Source of the DNA: Plantago elongata
Lineage: Eukaryota; Streptophyta; Magnoliopsida; Lamiales; Plantaginaceae
Length of the DNA stretch: 44,398 bases
Assembly (NCBI GenBank): GCA_036897095.1
Contig: JAYMSP010000667.1
Coordinates: forward strand, 1-44,398
Direction: 5' to 3'
Shown: piece by piece, positions 23,140 through 34,845 of the stretch
How positions within the stretch are numbered: the first letter of the stretch is position 1
Layout of the letters: each line of letters opens with the position of its first letter
Notes under the pieces: model-generated
What the model was told of the DNA's origin: nothing
Databases searched by the model: none
What the model saw: only the letters and a program-made list of their open reading frames with translations
Position numbers and translations under genes: made by a program

Positions 23140-25438
23140 TTAAGTTTGCCTCGCAGAAAGTTTGTAGTGTAGTCCATCAGGGAATTGGATGATTGGTGCG
23201 CGAATTATCTTTCCTCCTTTCACCATAGCCCATCTGTCAATACAGCGAAAATGATCACTTTCGCGTGTCTTAAATATACTCAACAAAACGTTTTATATCA
23301 GTATATGTAACTCTACAATGTCATGAGAGTTGTCATATCAAGCAATAAAGCATTACCTGTATTTAGTGACTAAGACATGTAGAAACGATGCCAGAAGCAC
23401 TCTGCTGTACTCTGCACCGGCACATTGCTTCATACCAGAACCAAATGGCATGAAGCATTTTGATACAACGCTTGGTTGAACTTCCTGCAATTAATGGAAA
23501 CAATATTAAGCCTGATTTGTGAAAATTTCAAAATCCAAAAGTTTTAGGATGTTTTAGTAAAGATGACGATTAGTACATTCCAGCGCCAGGGGTTGAACTC
23601 CAGGGGATCCTGGAATTTATTCGGGTTTAGGTGAAGGCCAGCCGTGGCAATCATTATCACCCATCCAGCAGGGATTGTGTATCCTGCATTGAAGCATTCA
23701 AATTATCAACTGTCTTTTTATCAAGAAATTTTCGTAATTGAGAAATGCGGCCTGATAATTAGCATACCATTGACAGGAATATCTTTTACTGCACGGCGAA
23801 AGAATCCAGGAGCAATGTTTCCCAGCCTCAGAACTTCATTAACAACCTACAGTTTTCAAAACAAATTTGTGTCAATTGTACATAAATAAATTTCAGATTG
23901 TAATCTGATGGTCTAGCTGGTGTACACTATGTATGATGTACCTGAAGTGTAAACTTCATGGACTTGTATTCGTTCCACGAGAGGTCAGAATCAGGATTCT
24001 CTCTGTTCTTGATTATAGCTTCATGCTCAGCCTGATTAAATCAAAGCAGGTTAAAATCCCTGCTGTCGCGTAGAAGTTACCGGTCTAAGAAAGGGGTAAT
24101 GCAGAATACTTACAGTCAATTCTTCCAAGACCATTGGATGTTCTGCGATTAACTTAAAGGCTAATGCTAAGGTAGTCGAAATGGAGTCAGAGGTGACAAA
24201 TAACAGTCCAAACATCAGCTGAACTATGAAATCTTCGGTCAAGTACGTTTCAGTTTTCCTGTCCTCGATAATGTGATCAAGAAGATCACCATGATGCCTT
24301 TCAGTTTCCGCAAGCCTCTTCACCACCACATTCCTCATCATTTCCCTAACTTTCTTGTGAATCTGCATCGACAAATGTACAATGTTTTGATCAACTTTTA
24401 TCTGTTATAAGCATACACAATCAGGTTTCATGAGGTTTTTATGCAGACCAGATGCAGTATTATTACCTGTAGACATTTGTGATGTGCAGTACCAGGGATG
24501 TTAATGGGAAAGGACATCATTCCTTCAACCAAGTCCCTGAACATGTCGCTGAGGTTGAACGGTGCATTTTCTAGATCTCCACTAAAAATTTGTCTTGCAG
24601 CAAAATCGATTGTCATCTGTTTTACACAACAGCTAGTTAGTTCATACATATTTGCTTCAGAGTTATAACTAGTGTGTATAAATGGTTTGACTATTTACCA
24701 TAACAGCTTGACTTTTAATTTCAACTGAGTCGCGACTTGACCAATTCGACAGAGTTTTTCGTGCCATATCTTCCAGCTGGGGCAGGATTTTACCCCGAAG
24801 TGACTCTACTCCAAAGTGACTCAATGTCAAGTTTCTCGTGTATTTTCGTGAAGATTGACTAGCCTGATCAAACACTTCCGCAAAAGTATCCATTGACCAT
24901 GTTTCTACTAACTTTTGATCTTGGCGAAGGAGAAAGTGGTTGAATTCCGGGTCTGCTGTGATGATCACTGGTCTTCCTGCTACATTGGTTTTGAAGATAG
25001 GGCCATACCTAAGACGTACAAGTACCAGATCAATATCAACCAACTATATATGTTCATAGATCTGCCAGTCACATACTCATTTATGATTTATGAACTGCAG
25101 TTCTAGCAATTTTTTAAATCATGATATCACAATTCACAATGTCCTACTGGCCTAGTTCAATTACAAATTTTCGCATTCAATCAAACGACTTACTTTTTCA
25201 TCCGCTTCTTGATGAAGGGAGGGAGGTCCAACGAGGCACTCGGGATGACTAACTGAATGGTCTCTCCAATGAGAGGCAAGCCCATTGAACCTGGAGGAAG
25301 TACGCCACTGCACTTGGGGTTCATCCATCTGTAAACCCAGTGAGTAACATAAATGCCAAGCAATGTCCCAACAAGTAAGACAACTGATGACAAGTCCAAT
25401 GATAACTCCCTTATGTATGAAGATGCAAAAGTTGCCAT
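23140..25438 (-). CDS. CYP87-like cytochrome P450, copy D (intact, diverged)
   Basis: Nine exons (25194-25438, 24699-25008, 24467-24616, 24114-24362, 23942-24031, 23768-23846, 23577-23683, 23357-23484, 23140-23233) join in frame to 483 residues. In order: N-terminal anchor (LSSVVLLVGTLLGIYVTHWV), hinge LPPGSMGLPLIGE, the KRMKKYGPIFKTN block, I-helix segment VTSDSISTTLA, NEVLR, FNPWRW, heme loop FGSGMKQCAG and C-terminus FPDGLHYKLSARQT. Compared with B it has shorter exons 1-3, TAHHKCLQ in place of FAHHRTLQ (closer to CYP87A as recalled) and many substitutions, so it is the most diverged full copy and the parent type of the relic at 19236-19603. The start is the ATG at 25438, the first in frame upstream of the anchor. 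It is divergent from the IPUT1-type gene, 595 bp away. Substrate not inferable. Confidence 0.9.
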
Positions 25439-26033
25439 ATTTGTTGTAAAATCTGAGTTACACAATCAGAGAAATTGAGATTGATATGATTAATAGTTTC
25501 TGTTATCAGTACTTATAAACACTGGTCATTAGCAAGTCAGTTTCTGTGGAGATATTAACATAGTACAAATTATACCATGTTTTGGCACTGGATACTGTTA
25601 ATCCTAGAAAAGGACATAAGAAGGTATATTTTACTTGATGATCAAATGTTCATTTAACTTGGCCTAATGTTCTGCTATTTGTCTCATTAACCTGTTTAAG
25701 AGGTGAATCTATATTTCACCATGTTCCAAAGAATTTCAGAATATCGGGACTAAACCTTTTCATTCATTGACTGGACCGTATAATAGAAATAAACGATAAA
25801 GTAAGTCACCTCGATATAAGTTACATCGACATAAAGGACCGGTTTGCAATATACTTATCGAATAAGATGGAATTTTCAAAATTGGATTCTACAGTGAAGC
25901 AGCACATGAGGATGACAAGGAAGACTATGATGATGTGAAGTCAGTTGGATCGAATCCAAAATCGAACCGAAAAAATCTCCCCAATTTCCGATTTCACTCC
26001 ACTTGTTCTTCAGATCTTGTACCAATTCTCAAC
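25439..26033. other. Divergent intergenic region between P450 D and IPUT1-type gene
   Basis: A 595-bp head-to-head spacer that must hold both promoters. Only the P450 D TATA-like box is clear; no TATA box is obvious at a normal distance upstream of the IPUT1-type ATG. No coding sequence beyond a possible in-frame upstream extension (Met at 25935) is seen. Confidence 0.5.
25511..25520 (-). promoter_or_regulatory. TATA-like box of P450 copy D
   Basis: GTTTATAAGT on the minus strand, about 73-82 nt upstream of the ATG, matching the spacing in A and B although the surrounding sequence has diverged. Confidence 0.45.
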
Positions 26034-29000
26034 ATGACTTCTAAATTAGGGTTTACTCTTTTCCTTCTTTTCTTGATTTCACTATGCAATTTTCGCGCTA
26101 CTTTGGGATCTCCGAACTCGGAAGAAGCTTACGTCACGCTTCTCTACGGCGACGAGTTCTTGCTCGGCGTGCGTGTGTTAGGGAAATCGATTCGTGACAC
26201 TGGTTCGACCAAGGACATGGTTGCTCTCGTCTCTGATGGAGTTTCCGAGTATGCTAAGCAGCTGCTAAAGGTCAGTGCTTTTTCGTTTTTTAGTCTCTTT
26301 CAGTTGTAGTGACTTCTATTAAGAAAGAGTTGAGGTTTTAAATGTTGTGCTAGGTAAAAAGGTGAAATCTTGAAATGAAGTGATTTGAATATCGGGGAAT
26401 GGATTTAGTTGAATTGATTAAGTTGCTATTTTAGGCTAATTGATGTATGATGCACATTAAGCTTATACAAGATCTTAGAGTTCAGGGTTTACGATATCGG
26501 GAAATGGATTTAGTTGATTATTAAGTTGCTGTTTTAGGCCGGCTATGTTATAATGGACATTAAGCGTGCATAAAGATGATTGGCATGATCAGATACGGTT
26601 ATGTTGTGAAGTGTGAACTTACCGCTTTGGGAACGATGGTTATTGATTTAGACTTATTTTCGTCAATTTTAAAGGTGTAATACAGATTCTTTTTTCATTT
26701 TAAGCCGTTAAAGTTGATCATGGCTAAATTGGCTATGTTAATTCTTATTTAGGATGGGGAGTAGATGGTAAAGCTGCTGGTGCTAAGAGTTTGGGATTTA
26801 ATGATTTATTTTCTTATGATCATCGAAAGATTCACTTTTTTTAATTAATGCAGGCTGACGGATGGATGGTTCAGACAATCAGTTTGCTAGAGAATCCTAA
26901 TAATGTGAGGCCGGCGAGGTTTTGGGGTGTCTACACGAAGCTTAAAATATTTAACATGACGAAGTACAAGAAAGGTGATTGATTCTGAGCTGTAGCTTAT
27001 GTTTGCTGGCTCCAAGTTTTGAATCTTTTCCATTGTTCTGAAAGTGATTATGTTGTTCCTTGTGGTTTTTGGTGCATGCTGGAAACTACTTCCTCAAAAG
27101 AAATGAAAAACTAGTTGTGCTCGTCGAGTTCCATTGGTTTTATGATGCAGATACTGTGTTGAAATACTTGCTGATCCTGCTCTTTTGTTCTTTTGTAATT
27201 GTTCCAGTGGTATATCTTGATGCCGATACAATCGTTGTTAAGAATATTGATGATCTCTTCAAGTGTCAAAAGTTCTGTGCCAACTTAAAACATTCCGAAA
27301 GGCTGAATTCTGGAGTCATGGTAGTTGAACCTTCAGAAGCTGTGTTCAAGGACATGAAGGCCAAAGTGAGCACGATGTATTCATACACTGGAGGTATTGC
27401 TTACTGCATATAATATTCACATGGTCTGCTTTTTGTTAAGTGAATTTTTCAGTTTAGTATTGTCACAATGCTGCCCTTTTGTCTAATAATATAGTACATG
27501 AGAGACTTGGAAAGTAATTTTAGCTGTGTTCTAAAATTAAAGGAGTTAATTTGGATCTAGCATCTGAAGTTGTGTACCATTTTAGCCAGCCAATACTAGT
27601 TCACATTACATATTGTGCTAAGATTTTTACTGAGATTGTTATTTTAAATATGACAATTTTGCAATCCAGTGCATGCTAGGTTCTTGCATACAGTCTTGAA
27701 GTTCATTGTGGAAGTAGCAATGTCTATATAGTGCTCTACCAAGACAATTTTACTGATCATATGTGCATGCTCATCTGTAGCATAATAGTGAATAATCCGT
27801 GTATGAATAATCTCATGTTACGTTGATTTTGCTAATCTTAGTCTCTTGCAGGTGACCAAGGATTTCTCAATTCGTATTATCCCGACTTTGCTAATGCACA
27901 CTTATTTGACCCTGACGCAAGTCCTGAATCTAGGCCTGCTGCCTCAATGGAGAGACTTTCAACTTTATATAATGCAGATGTTGGTCTCTACATGCTTGCT
28001 AACAAGGTGAAGTACTATAACGATTACTAATTCTCAACTGTCTGTCTTATGTTGTCTGTGTCGAATATTTTGATTGGCGTGGTTAACATACTGAGAAAGT
28101 GATTGTACTGATTTCCAAAAGTTGCCATGCGCATTCTGAGCATTGGTTTTCTATGTGCAATTATGTTTTGTGATGGTGACACATATGGTAGGTGTGGAAC
28201 CTCAAGATTGTGAAAGATTGAACTTCATTTACCAAAAAAGTAGGTACATTTAGAAGGAATACTGCAGCGTGAATTTTGGTTCAAATCAGAGGGTGTGTTA
28301 GTTTGCTTAAATGAGACTGGGAATATCTGCTTTCTAAGACTGTCACTTGATCTAAAAAATACTCTTTATGGTACTGCTTTATATAACAGCCTGTTTCTTT
28401 TCATTTCCACTTTATAGAATCCATATCTCCCTCTGACCCAGATCTACCTACATGTCAATATACTTTTATGAAGTACATATTTTACACCTCTTACACTTGT
28501 ATTTTGTTTTGAAATTTAACTTATTAAAATTTGGACTTATATTCAGTGGATGGTTGATGAAAAAGAACTCCGCGTTATTCATTACACACTTGGACCGCTG
28601 AAACCTTGGGACTGGTGGACACACTGGCTTGTCAAACCTGTTGATGTGTGGCAGGTAAAATGCTGCTTTCTGTCCAGCCTTGATGTGCTATTTCCCTAGC
28701 TCACTTTGCTATTTGAAATGTGATCAAATTACCTTTTATTTCCATGACCTGCAATATCTTTTGATCTTGCGACAGAATGCTAGGGTAAATCTTGAAGAGA
28801 CTCTTCCTGGGACTAGAGGGGGTCAATCTCCTACCGATGCACTGCTAGTGAAACTTCTTGTTCTACTTCCATTTGTGGTTTTAGCTTTCGGTTATTATCG
28901 CTCTTATTTACAGGTTAGCTTTCCTTTTGGATTTTTTTTTTTTTTTGAATTAAATGCTTATGAACATACACGTCATTGTTGGTATCTAATGTTGTAATAT

Positions 29001-30155
29001 TTTACTACAGACAAGATCATTGTTTGATCATATTAGACACCTCTTCTACATGTTGAGATCGGGAGGCTACTCGCCAGTCACTTCATCTTCCATCAGTTCC
29101 AATCCACAGGTTTGCTCTGCTTTATTTTTTCATTCATAATTCAATTATTCATTAAGTAGGTAGGCTGCTTACTGAATTTTAATATTCTCTGCTTTTGTTC
29201 GTCTAAAGTTAATTCTGGAATGTAGTTCATTGAGCTTGTGGTGTTTCAATGTTTCACGATGATTCTGTTCTCTCGTTCTTTATCATCTTCCTTAGTATAA
29301 AACAATGCTATAGTATTATTGACACTGCTGTTCATGTGTGCACTCAGTTGTTAAATACTGCTCAGAGCAAGGTGCCGGCTTTCCTTGGTGTGATATCAGT
29401 GGTTGCCTGTTTCATGGCTGTTATAGTTTCCCTTGCACTTTCCTTTTCAATTGTACCTCGTCAAGTGATGCCATGGACTGGTTTTCTCCTCGTGTACGAA
29501 TGGACATTCACTATTTTCTTTCTACTCTTTGGATTCTATTTGCATGCAATCCATCTGTGGGGAAAACACTTGTCTAATCATGCAGCATCTCTGTCCTCTC
29601 ATCCTGAATCGTTAGCATATGATTCTGGAAAAGGTATGCAATGTTGGTCAGATGTTCTCATAGTTAATCTTTCTGGATCTCCAAATGGCCATACTTACGA
29701 TTCCTTGCTTGCTGTTTAGGTCATATGCGACCATCATCTTGTGATGTTGCTGTATTTTCTTATGGATTAGCGATGGCATTTCTTGCATTGGCAGTTCCTC
29801 TCTTACCGAGCATTTTGGGGATAACTGCTCTGTTTGTAAGGTATGTTGTTGCTTTTACTGATAAAATAATAATGGGGTGAAGGAAGATTGAAGGAAACAG
29901 AAGAATAATTGTCCAGCATTAGTAACGAAACCATCAATTCTTATGTTCACCACTGTCATAGTCGAGTGGACTATCTTTTCTTCTTCAATTTATAATGCCT
30001 GTTTACCTGTTCACAGGTTAGGTTTGATGGTAGTCGGAGGCATTGTTTTGGCTTCTTTTATGACTTATGCTTCAGAACATCTGTCAATAAGAGCATTTTT
30101 GAGGGGCTATGAAGACAGAGAATCACAAAGGACCAGAAGCTTCTGTTTTATATAG
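26034..30155 (+). CDS. IPUT1: Inositol phosphorylceramide glucuronosyltransferase (IPUT1/PGSIP6-type, GT8)
   Basis: GT8 enzyme that transfers glucuronic acid to inositol phosphorylceramide in the Golgi, the first sugar step of plant GIPC sphingolipids. Ten exons (26034-26270, 26854-26974, 27208-27393, 27852-28006, 28547-28654, 28776-28913, 29011-29109, 29348-29633, 29720-29840, 30017-30155) join in frame to 529 residues. A signal-anchor-like N-terminus (FTLFLLFLISLCNF) is followed by the GT8 domain: EEAYVTLLYGDEFLLGVRVL, the DxD motif in VVYLDADTIVVKN, LKHSERLNSGVMVVEPSEA and HYTLGPLKPWDWW. The C-terminal third has several membrane spans (FVVLAFGYYRSYL, VISVVACFMAVIVSLAL, MPWTGFLLVYEWTFTIFFLL, LGLMVVGGIVLASFMTY) and ends RTRSFCFI. 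Order and length match recalled Arabidopsis At5g18480. The Met at 26034 was chosen because it opens the hydrophobic anchor; an in-frame Met at 25935 would add 33 residues. Confidence 0.93.
26389..26565. repeat. Tandem duplication in IPUT1 intron 1, period about 105 bp
   Basis: ATATCGGGGAATGGATTTAG, then TTAAGTTGCTATTTTAGGC and ending in ACATTAAGC, at 26389-26464 is repeated at 26494-26565 as ATATCGGGAAATGGATTTAG, TTAAGTTGCTGTTTTAGGC and ACATTAAGC. Intronic and without evident function. Confidence 0.7.
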
Positions 30156-30503
30156 CTAGTCAATAGCATCTTTATTACTCTTCTAATTTATTCTCTCACG
30201 CATTCTTCTCCAGGATATAACTAGACCCTTTTCAGTCTAGATGTATCCATTTCATGCGAGCAAGGTTAGACAGGAAGGTCTAATCTGTAAGAGTTTGATT
30301 ATGCACGGAGCATACATGGATGGCCAACACAGATGAAAGCATAATCCGAACTGAGTGTAATTGTAACTACTAGTAGAAGATATGAACAATCCATGTACAG
30401 TGCATCTGTACATGAATCTGAAACCTTCTGCCTTCTGAAATGAATTGTATCATGCAACAGTTTTGTAGATTGCCATGTACATTTCTGCTAGCTATTTGAT
30501 TGA

Positions 30504-30509
30504 AATAAA
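30504..30509 (+). promoter_or_regulatory. Possible polyadenylation signal of the IPUT1-type gene
   Basis: AATAAA lies about 350 nt after the stop, inside a T-rich region. The 3' UTR would be somewhat long but plausible. Confidence 0.35.
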
Positions 30510-32930
30510 ACTCAGTTAAATTTTATTCATTCTCATACGAAGATCGATTGTTTGGTAGTATGAAACTGTCGAAATGCTATTTCAGGTCTGGATAAGTTTT
30601 GCCAAGACGTGCGGCATGATAAATGTATGTAACAACTAACCCGGAAACGCATATAATGTGGTGATGCTGATTGCTGCATGAACAAGAAAACAAAGAGGAT
30701 GATTTGTGGGTCATAAAATATTTATAATCAACACGAAAAGTCCCTATACAATTGTTTATATGCTAAACAACTATAGTATGTACCAAGTACATTGGCTCCT
30801 TTTGATGAAATTAGATCCTCAAAAAGCGCTTAAAGATGGTGAAAACTGAAAAGGCAGTGTGTACATGTAGTGCATGAAGCAACTTGGCGATGTCGCTAAC
30901 TCTAACGAAGACAGGACAAAACCAAAAGAGCACAAATTTGTGCGAGTATTGGCTCATGTTTATGCTTTCTTGAACTATATTGATATCTTTGTCGATTCTT
31001 GGTGAGTTATGACATGTAAATCTAGACAAAGCTCCATCATTGAACACCAAAGTACAGTAACTTGTCATGCATTACAAATAAGCAGAAGAAGATGGACAAG
31101 GAGACTTTAATGAAAAGGTGAAAACACTGTTGATACATGTGTGCAGCTAATTATTTGGTTGCGGATTAGTTAAATCAAAGTCAGCAGCAACTAATTTCAG
31201 ACACTTTATATACTCTCAATCCCGTTTCAATCTCAAACTTCCGTTTTGTCTCAATATTTTAACGTCTTAATAATGAAAAACATGCTATGCTCTATTTGCT
31301 AAACTTGCATTTTATAAATTATTGTAATTAGTACACGCACATAAATAAAGAGAGATAAGTTTGTGATGAAAAAAGTACGTGGAATTTAAGTTGTGAAGGA
31401 GGAAGAATACAAAGATAGCATTAATGCGTATAGGTTATGAAAAACCATGTGCCAATTTCAAGTAAGTGTCAACCATCAAACTCTTATCTTGTTGGATTAG
31501 ATCTCACTGTTCAAAGGCAATATCCATTCGTGTTGCTACAATAGTTCAAGATTTATGGGCGATTTGGGAAACAATTTTAATCGATCCATTTAACTGATGA
31601 ACATTGATTTGACCTAAAATACACTTCTAATATTTCATTTCAATTTCATTTCAAATACAATTTCACTAAAATTTATCTAAATGCACATTCAAATTTTATA
31701 CCAATCAACCCCTTAGAGAGTTTTGTTTAGAATTTATGAATAATACGTTACAACTTGTAAATCGAGATATATGTAGTGTAAAATTATTAGTTAGTTTGTT
31801 AGATGATGAATACATTTGTCAATTTGACAAAAATAAGTAATTTATGCAAAAATTTAGCTTGTACCTTATTAAAATTAGGTAATTTAGTAAGTTATCTAGT
31901 TAGAAAACTAAAGGGATAATCTACCAGATTTGTTTTTCCTTACATATTTAACCATTAATTAGTTCCACAACTAATTAAGGGTAACAGCTATCGAAATCAA
32001 CTAGTTCATTATTTTAGAATCGCAACAATCAATTAATTCATTCGTCCCAATAAAGTACCTGATAAAAACTCATAAATTTATTTTTGTTTACTAACCTTGT
32101 TTAAAAATGTAACGATTAAACACTGACGAGATCCGGCCTATTTAGGCGTAACCTTGTCAGTTCAACAAATCGAGTTTCGACTTATTAGTGGCCGAGTCGT
32201 TACAAAAAAGTAGGAGTATTGTATAATTTTTTTTATATAATTGTAGTATTATAAAACTAAATTTTAATGTTCATGTATGCGACCGGTTAGGAGTTAGGAC
32301 GATTGCAAACAACAGTTTAACAAGTTGTTAAGTGTATAATAAAGAAGTATTTTGTGATCAAAGTTCGTAAAATATGAATGTCTAATAGTAAATGCTCTTA
32401 TTTGGACGGTTAAAATAACTTTAATTAGTTTGAATAAAGTTAGAAATTCGAAGGTAAGTGAAAAAGAATAGTTCCACTAGTGGAGAAGATATATAAATGA
32501 CATTCCAAGATAAGTAAAATAATTAAGTGCATTTACTATTGAAAATGAAGTTTCACCGGTGTAACTGAAAAGTGTGACGGTATGATTTTAGGTAAGCACA
32601 TTCAATGGATTTTAAGGGAAATAATGAATCTGCAGTTTATTTTGTACACTATACTACTAGAGTAATATATGTACTATTATGGCACATATGTATAAGTGGA
32701 AACCAAAATGGCCTTTTATATGGATGGATATATGGCCTAAATAAATATATACGTTAGCAGAGTAAATATAACGCAAGTACATAATTGCGTGCAAAAACAG
32801 AAATCTGAGTGAGAAATTTTCCAGATTTGGTATTACTTTAAGAAAATTGAGAGTTGAAGTAACCTTATAACGAAACTTCACAGGTAAAAGGTCTAATAGC
32901 CACCACTCACCGTGACAACAATATGAGAGA

Positions 32931-32996
32931 GAAAATCACGATTCGATCCTCACACTTCGTACTTGTGGCCTCGCACTACCAATCAACTTCTTATAT
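32931..32996 (-). repeat. Dispersed tRNA-like (SINE-like) repeat, family 2, copy 2
   Basis: On the minus strand: AGAAGTTGATTGGTAGTGCG, AGGCCACAAGTACGAAGTG and then GATCGAATCGTGATTTTCTC. GTTGATTGGTAGTGCGAGGC fits a tRNA A-box region and GGATCGAATC a B box. It aligns with 22714-22777. Confidence 0.45.
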
Positions 32997-34658
32997 AGCA
33001 GTCGATTTACTATATAACAAGTCCGTTAAAAATAGTGTTACTAGAGTATCACGGTAAAATATTCATGTATTAATATTGAATTGTGAATTTTTTAATGATA
33101 TATCACAGGTCAAAAAGTGATTGAGTGATAATCACTGGAGCCAATGTGCTTGAAAGTATAATCTTTGAAATTGACATTTATAATTTGTTTTACTGCCCTA
33201 ACATCAAGTGCTAATTGGTGTATTATAATAATATTCTTTTAATTACCAGTGAGAACTCTTCACTCACTCCACTTCCACCCTCCCACCCACAATTATTGTT
33301 GTTCAAATTATTTATTGCAGCCCATTCATGATATACAATACATGCAAGAAAAATAAATAAAAATAATAATAAAAATGAATAAATGAGAGAAGAAAACGTT
33401 TTTTTTTTTAATTTTGAAACGGAAGATGAGAAGTATTTACGTAGCATGTAGATGAATCTCAAAGACGATTGAGGATGAATTTGCAGAATTATAGGTGACT
33501 TTCTTGATAATGGCCTAAAGGGGTTGCTTTAAATTAACAAATTTCCTCCAATGGTTTTTCCTAAAGTATTCAGATGATGGTTTTTAAACAACTTTGATGT
33601 ATTTCCAATTGAATCACAAAAGTTGCAAGGAGACAGATATCAAAAAGATTGTACATGTGTTTTAAAATAAAAGTATGGATTTATGTCTTTTCTTCTTCGT
33701 ACTAGCTGAAAAGAAAAAGGACGTATTATTTATTTCTACATTTAAATTAAGTTTCTTAAAATCAGATTGAGTTTTATTCAATTATCTCATTTGGCTCTCA
33801 ATTCTTATTCATTTGACTCTCATTTTACTCCATTCCAATTTAATTAATATTCATCTGTTTAAAACCAATTCGAATTTAGCTTGAAGTGTAAAAACAAACA
33901 CTCCAAGAGTTTGTGTATATAAATGGACATCGATTATAACATATTCAGTTTTAACTCTAATATTCGTATATTTAGTTTTAAGATAAAATGAATGTCTTAG
34001 TAGATAGGAAAAGATTCAATCATTCGTTACACCGTATTGAGGTGTATGTAGTGTATCTTGTTTTGGTTGAGCAACATGTCAAATACACGTGAATTGAAGT
34101 GTTATATACACAAAAATGTATTTAATACAGTCGTTTGTATGTAGTTATAACGGTGGGGTCATCATGATAGATAAGGTGAATCTTCCTGCACCTTTTAATT
34201 ATTGTTTGTTTGTATTTGATGTTATTAAAATTATCGGGATATGAAACGTACACTTATTAACTACCAGTTACGCAAGCTCCAGCTGCCTCCTTCCTCCACC
34301 TTTCATGGTTACCGGTAGGAAGTGGAAGCCTAAACAACACCACGATAGAGTGTTAAGTAGGAATACATCCACATTTGATACCCTTATCCATTTTGCTTAA
34401 ATCATATTCCGAATCCTTTTACCCATTTCCTTTATTTGCATCATCTCACAATTTCTCCTCCTATTCATTTAAAAAATAAAATTATAAATACTAAGAAGCT
34501 GATTGAGAAACGATTTGAATCGGGGGATCGAAATGGAAGGGGTTACTAGTTACTTGGATGGACTATTTTCAATTCCATGTGGACCAAGAAAATATTGAAA
34601 CAAAATATAGCACATTAAGTATCAATCAATATACATAGAGATTTTGTTTTGTGTCAAC

Positions 34659-34667
34659 TATATATAG
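34659..34667 (+). promoter_or_regulatory. TATA box of the CAT transporter gene
   Basis: TATATATAG about 180 nt upstream of the ATG, in a run that predicts transcription from about 34690 and a 5' UTR of about 150 nt holding the GA repeat. Confidence 0.5.
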
Positions 34668-34780
34668 CTACCCATATATCATCATCTTCTTCGCCAAACC
34701 AAAACACACACAGAGCAGACACTCTCTCTCCATCACCATAGCTATCAAAGCTCACATATCTAACTAATACACACAAAAAG

Positions 34781-34802
34781 GAGAGAGAGAGAGAGAGAGA
34801 GA
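34781..34802 (+). repeat. (GA)11 microsatellite in the predicted 5' UTR
   Basis: Eleven uninterrupted GA units 44 nt upstream of the CAT start codon. GA/CT tracts are common near plant transcription starts and can bind BBR/BPC GAGA-binding factors; such a role here is an inference. Confidence 0.85.
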
Positions 34803-34845
34803 ATAACATAGCATAACAGTGATAACACAAACTGACCTTCAAAAA

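Larger units (their letters stand above)
30156..34845. other. Long non-coding spacer between IPUT1-type gene and CAT transporter
   Basis: About 4.7 kb. The left part is the IPUT1 3' UTR; the right end is the CAT promoter and 5' UTR. In between is AT-rich sequence without recognisable exons on either strand. It includes a family-2 SINE-like repeat (32931-32996) and low-complexity runs built on ATTTCATTTCAATT near 31640 and TCATTTGGCTCTCAATT near 33785. Short open frames here show no family resemblance. Confidence 0.5.

Noticed and set aside
31220-31400. Possible MITE left end (CTCAATCCCGTTTCAATC)
   Set aside because: No matching inverted terminus or TA-flanked right end could be found.
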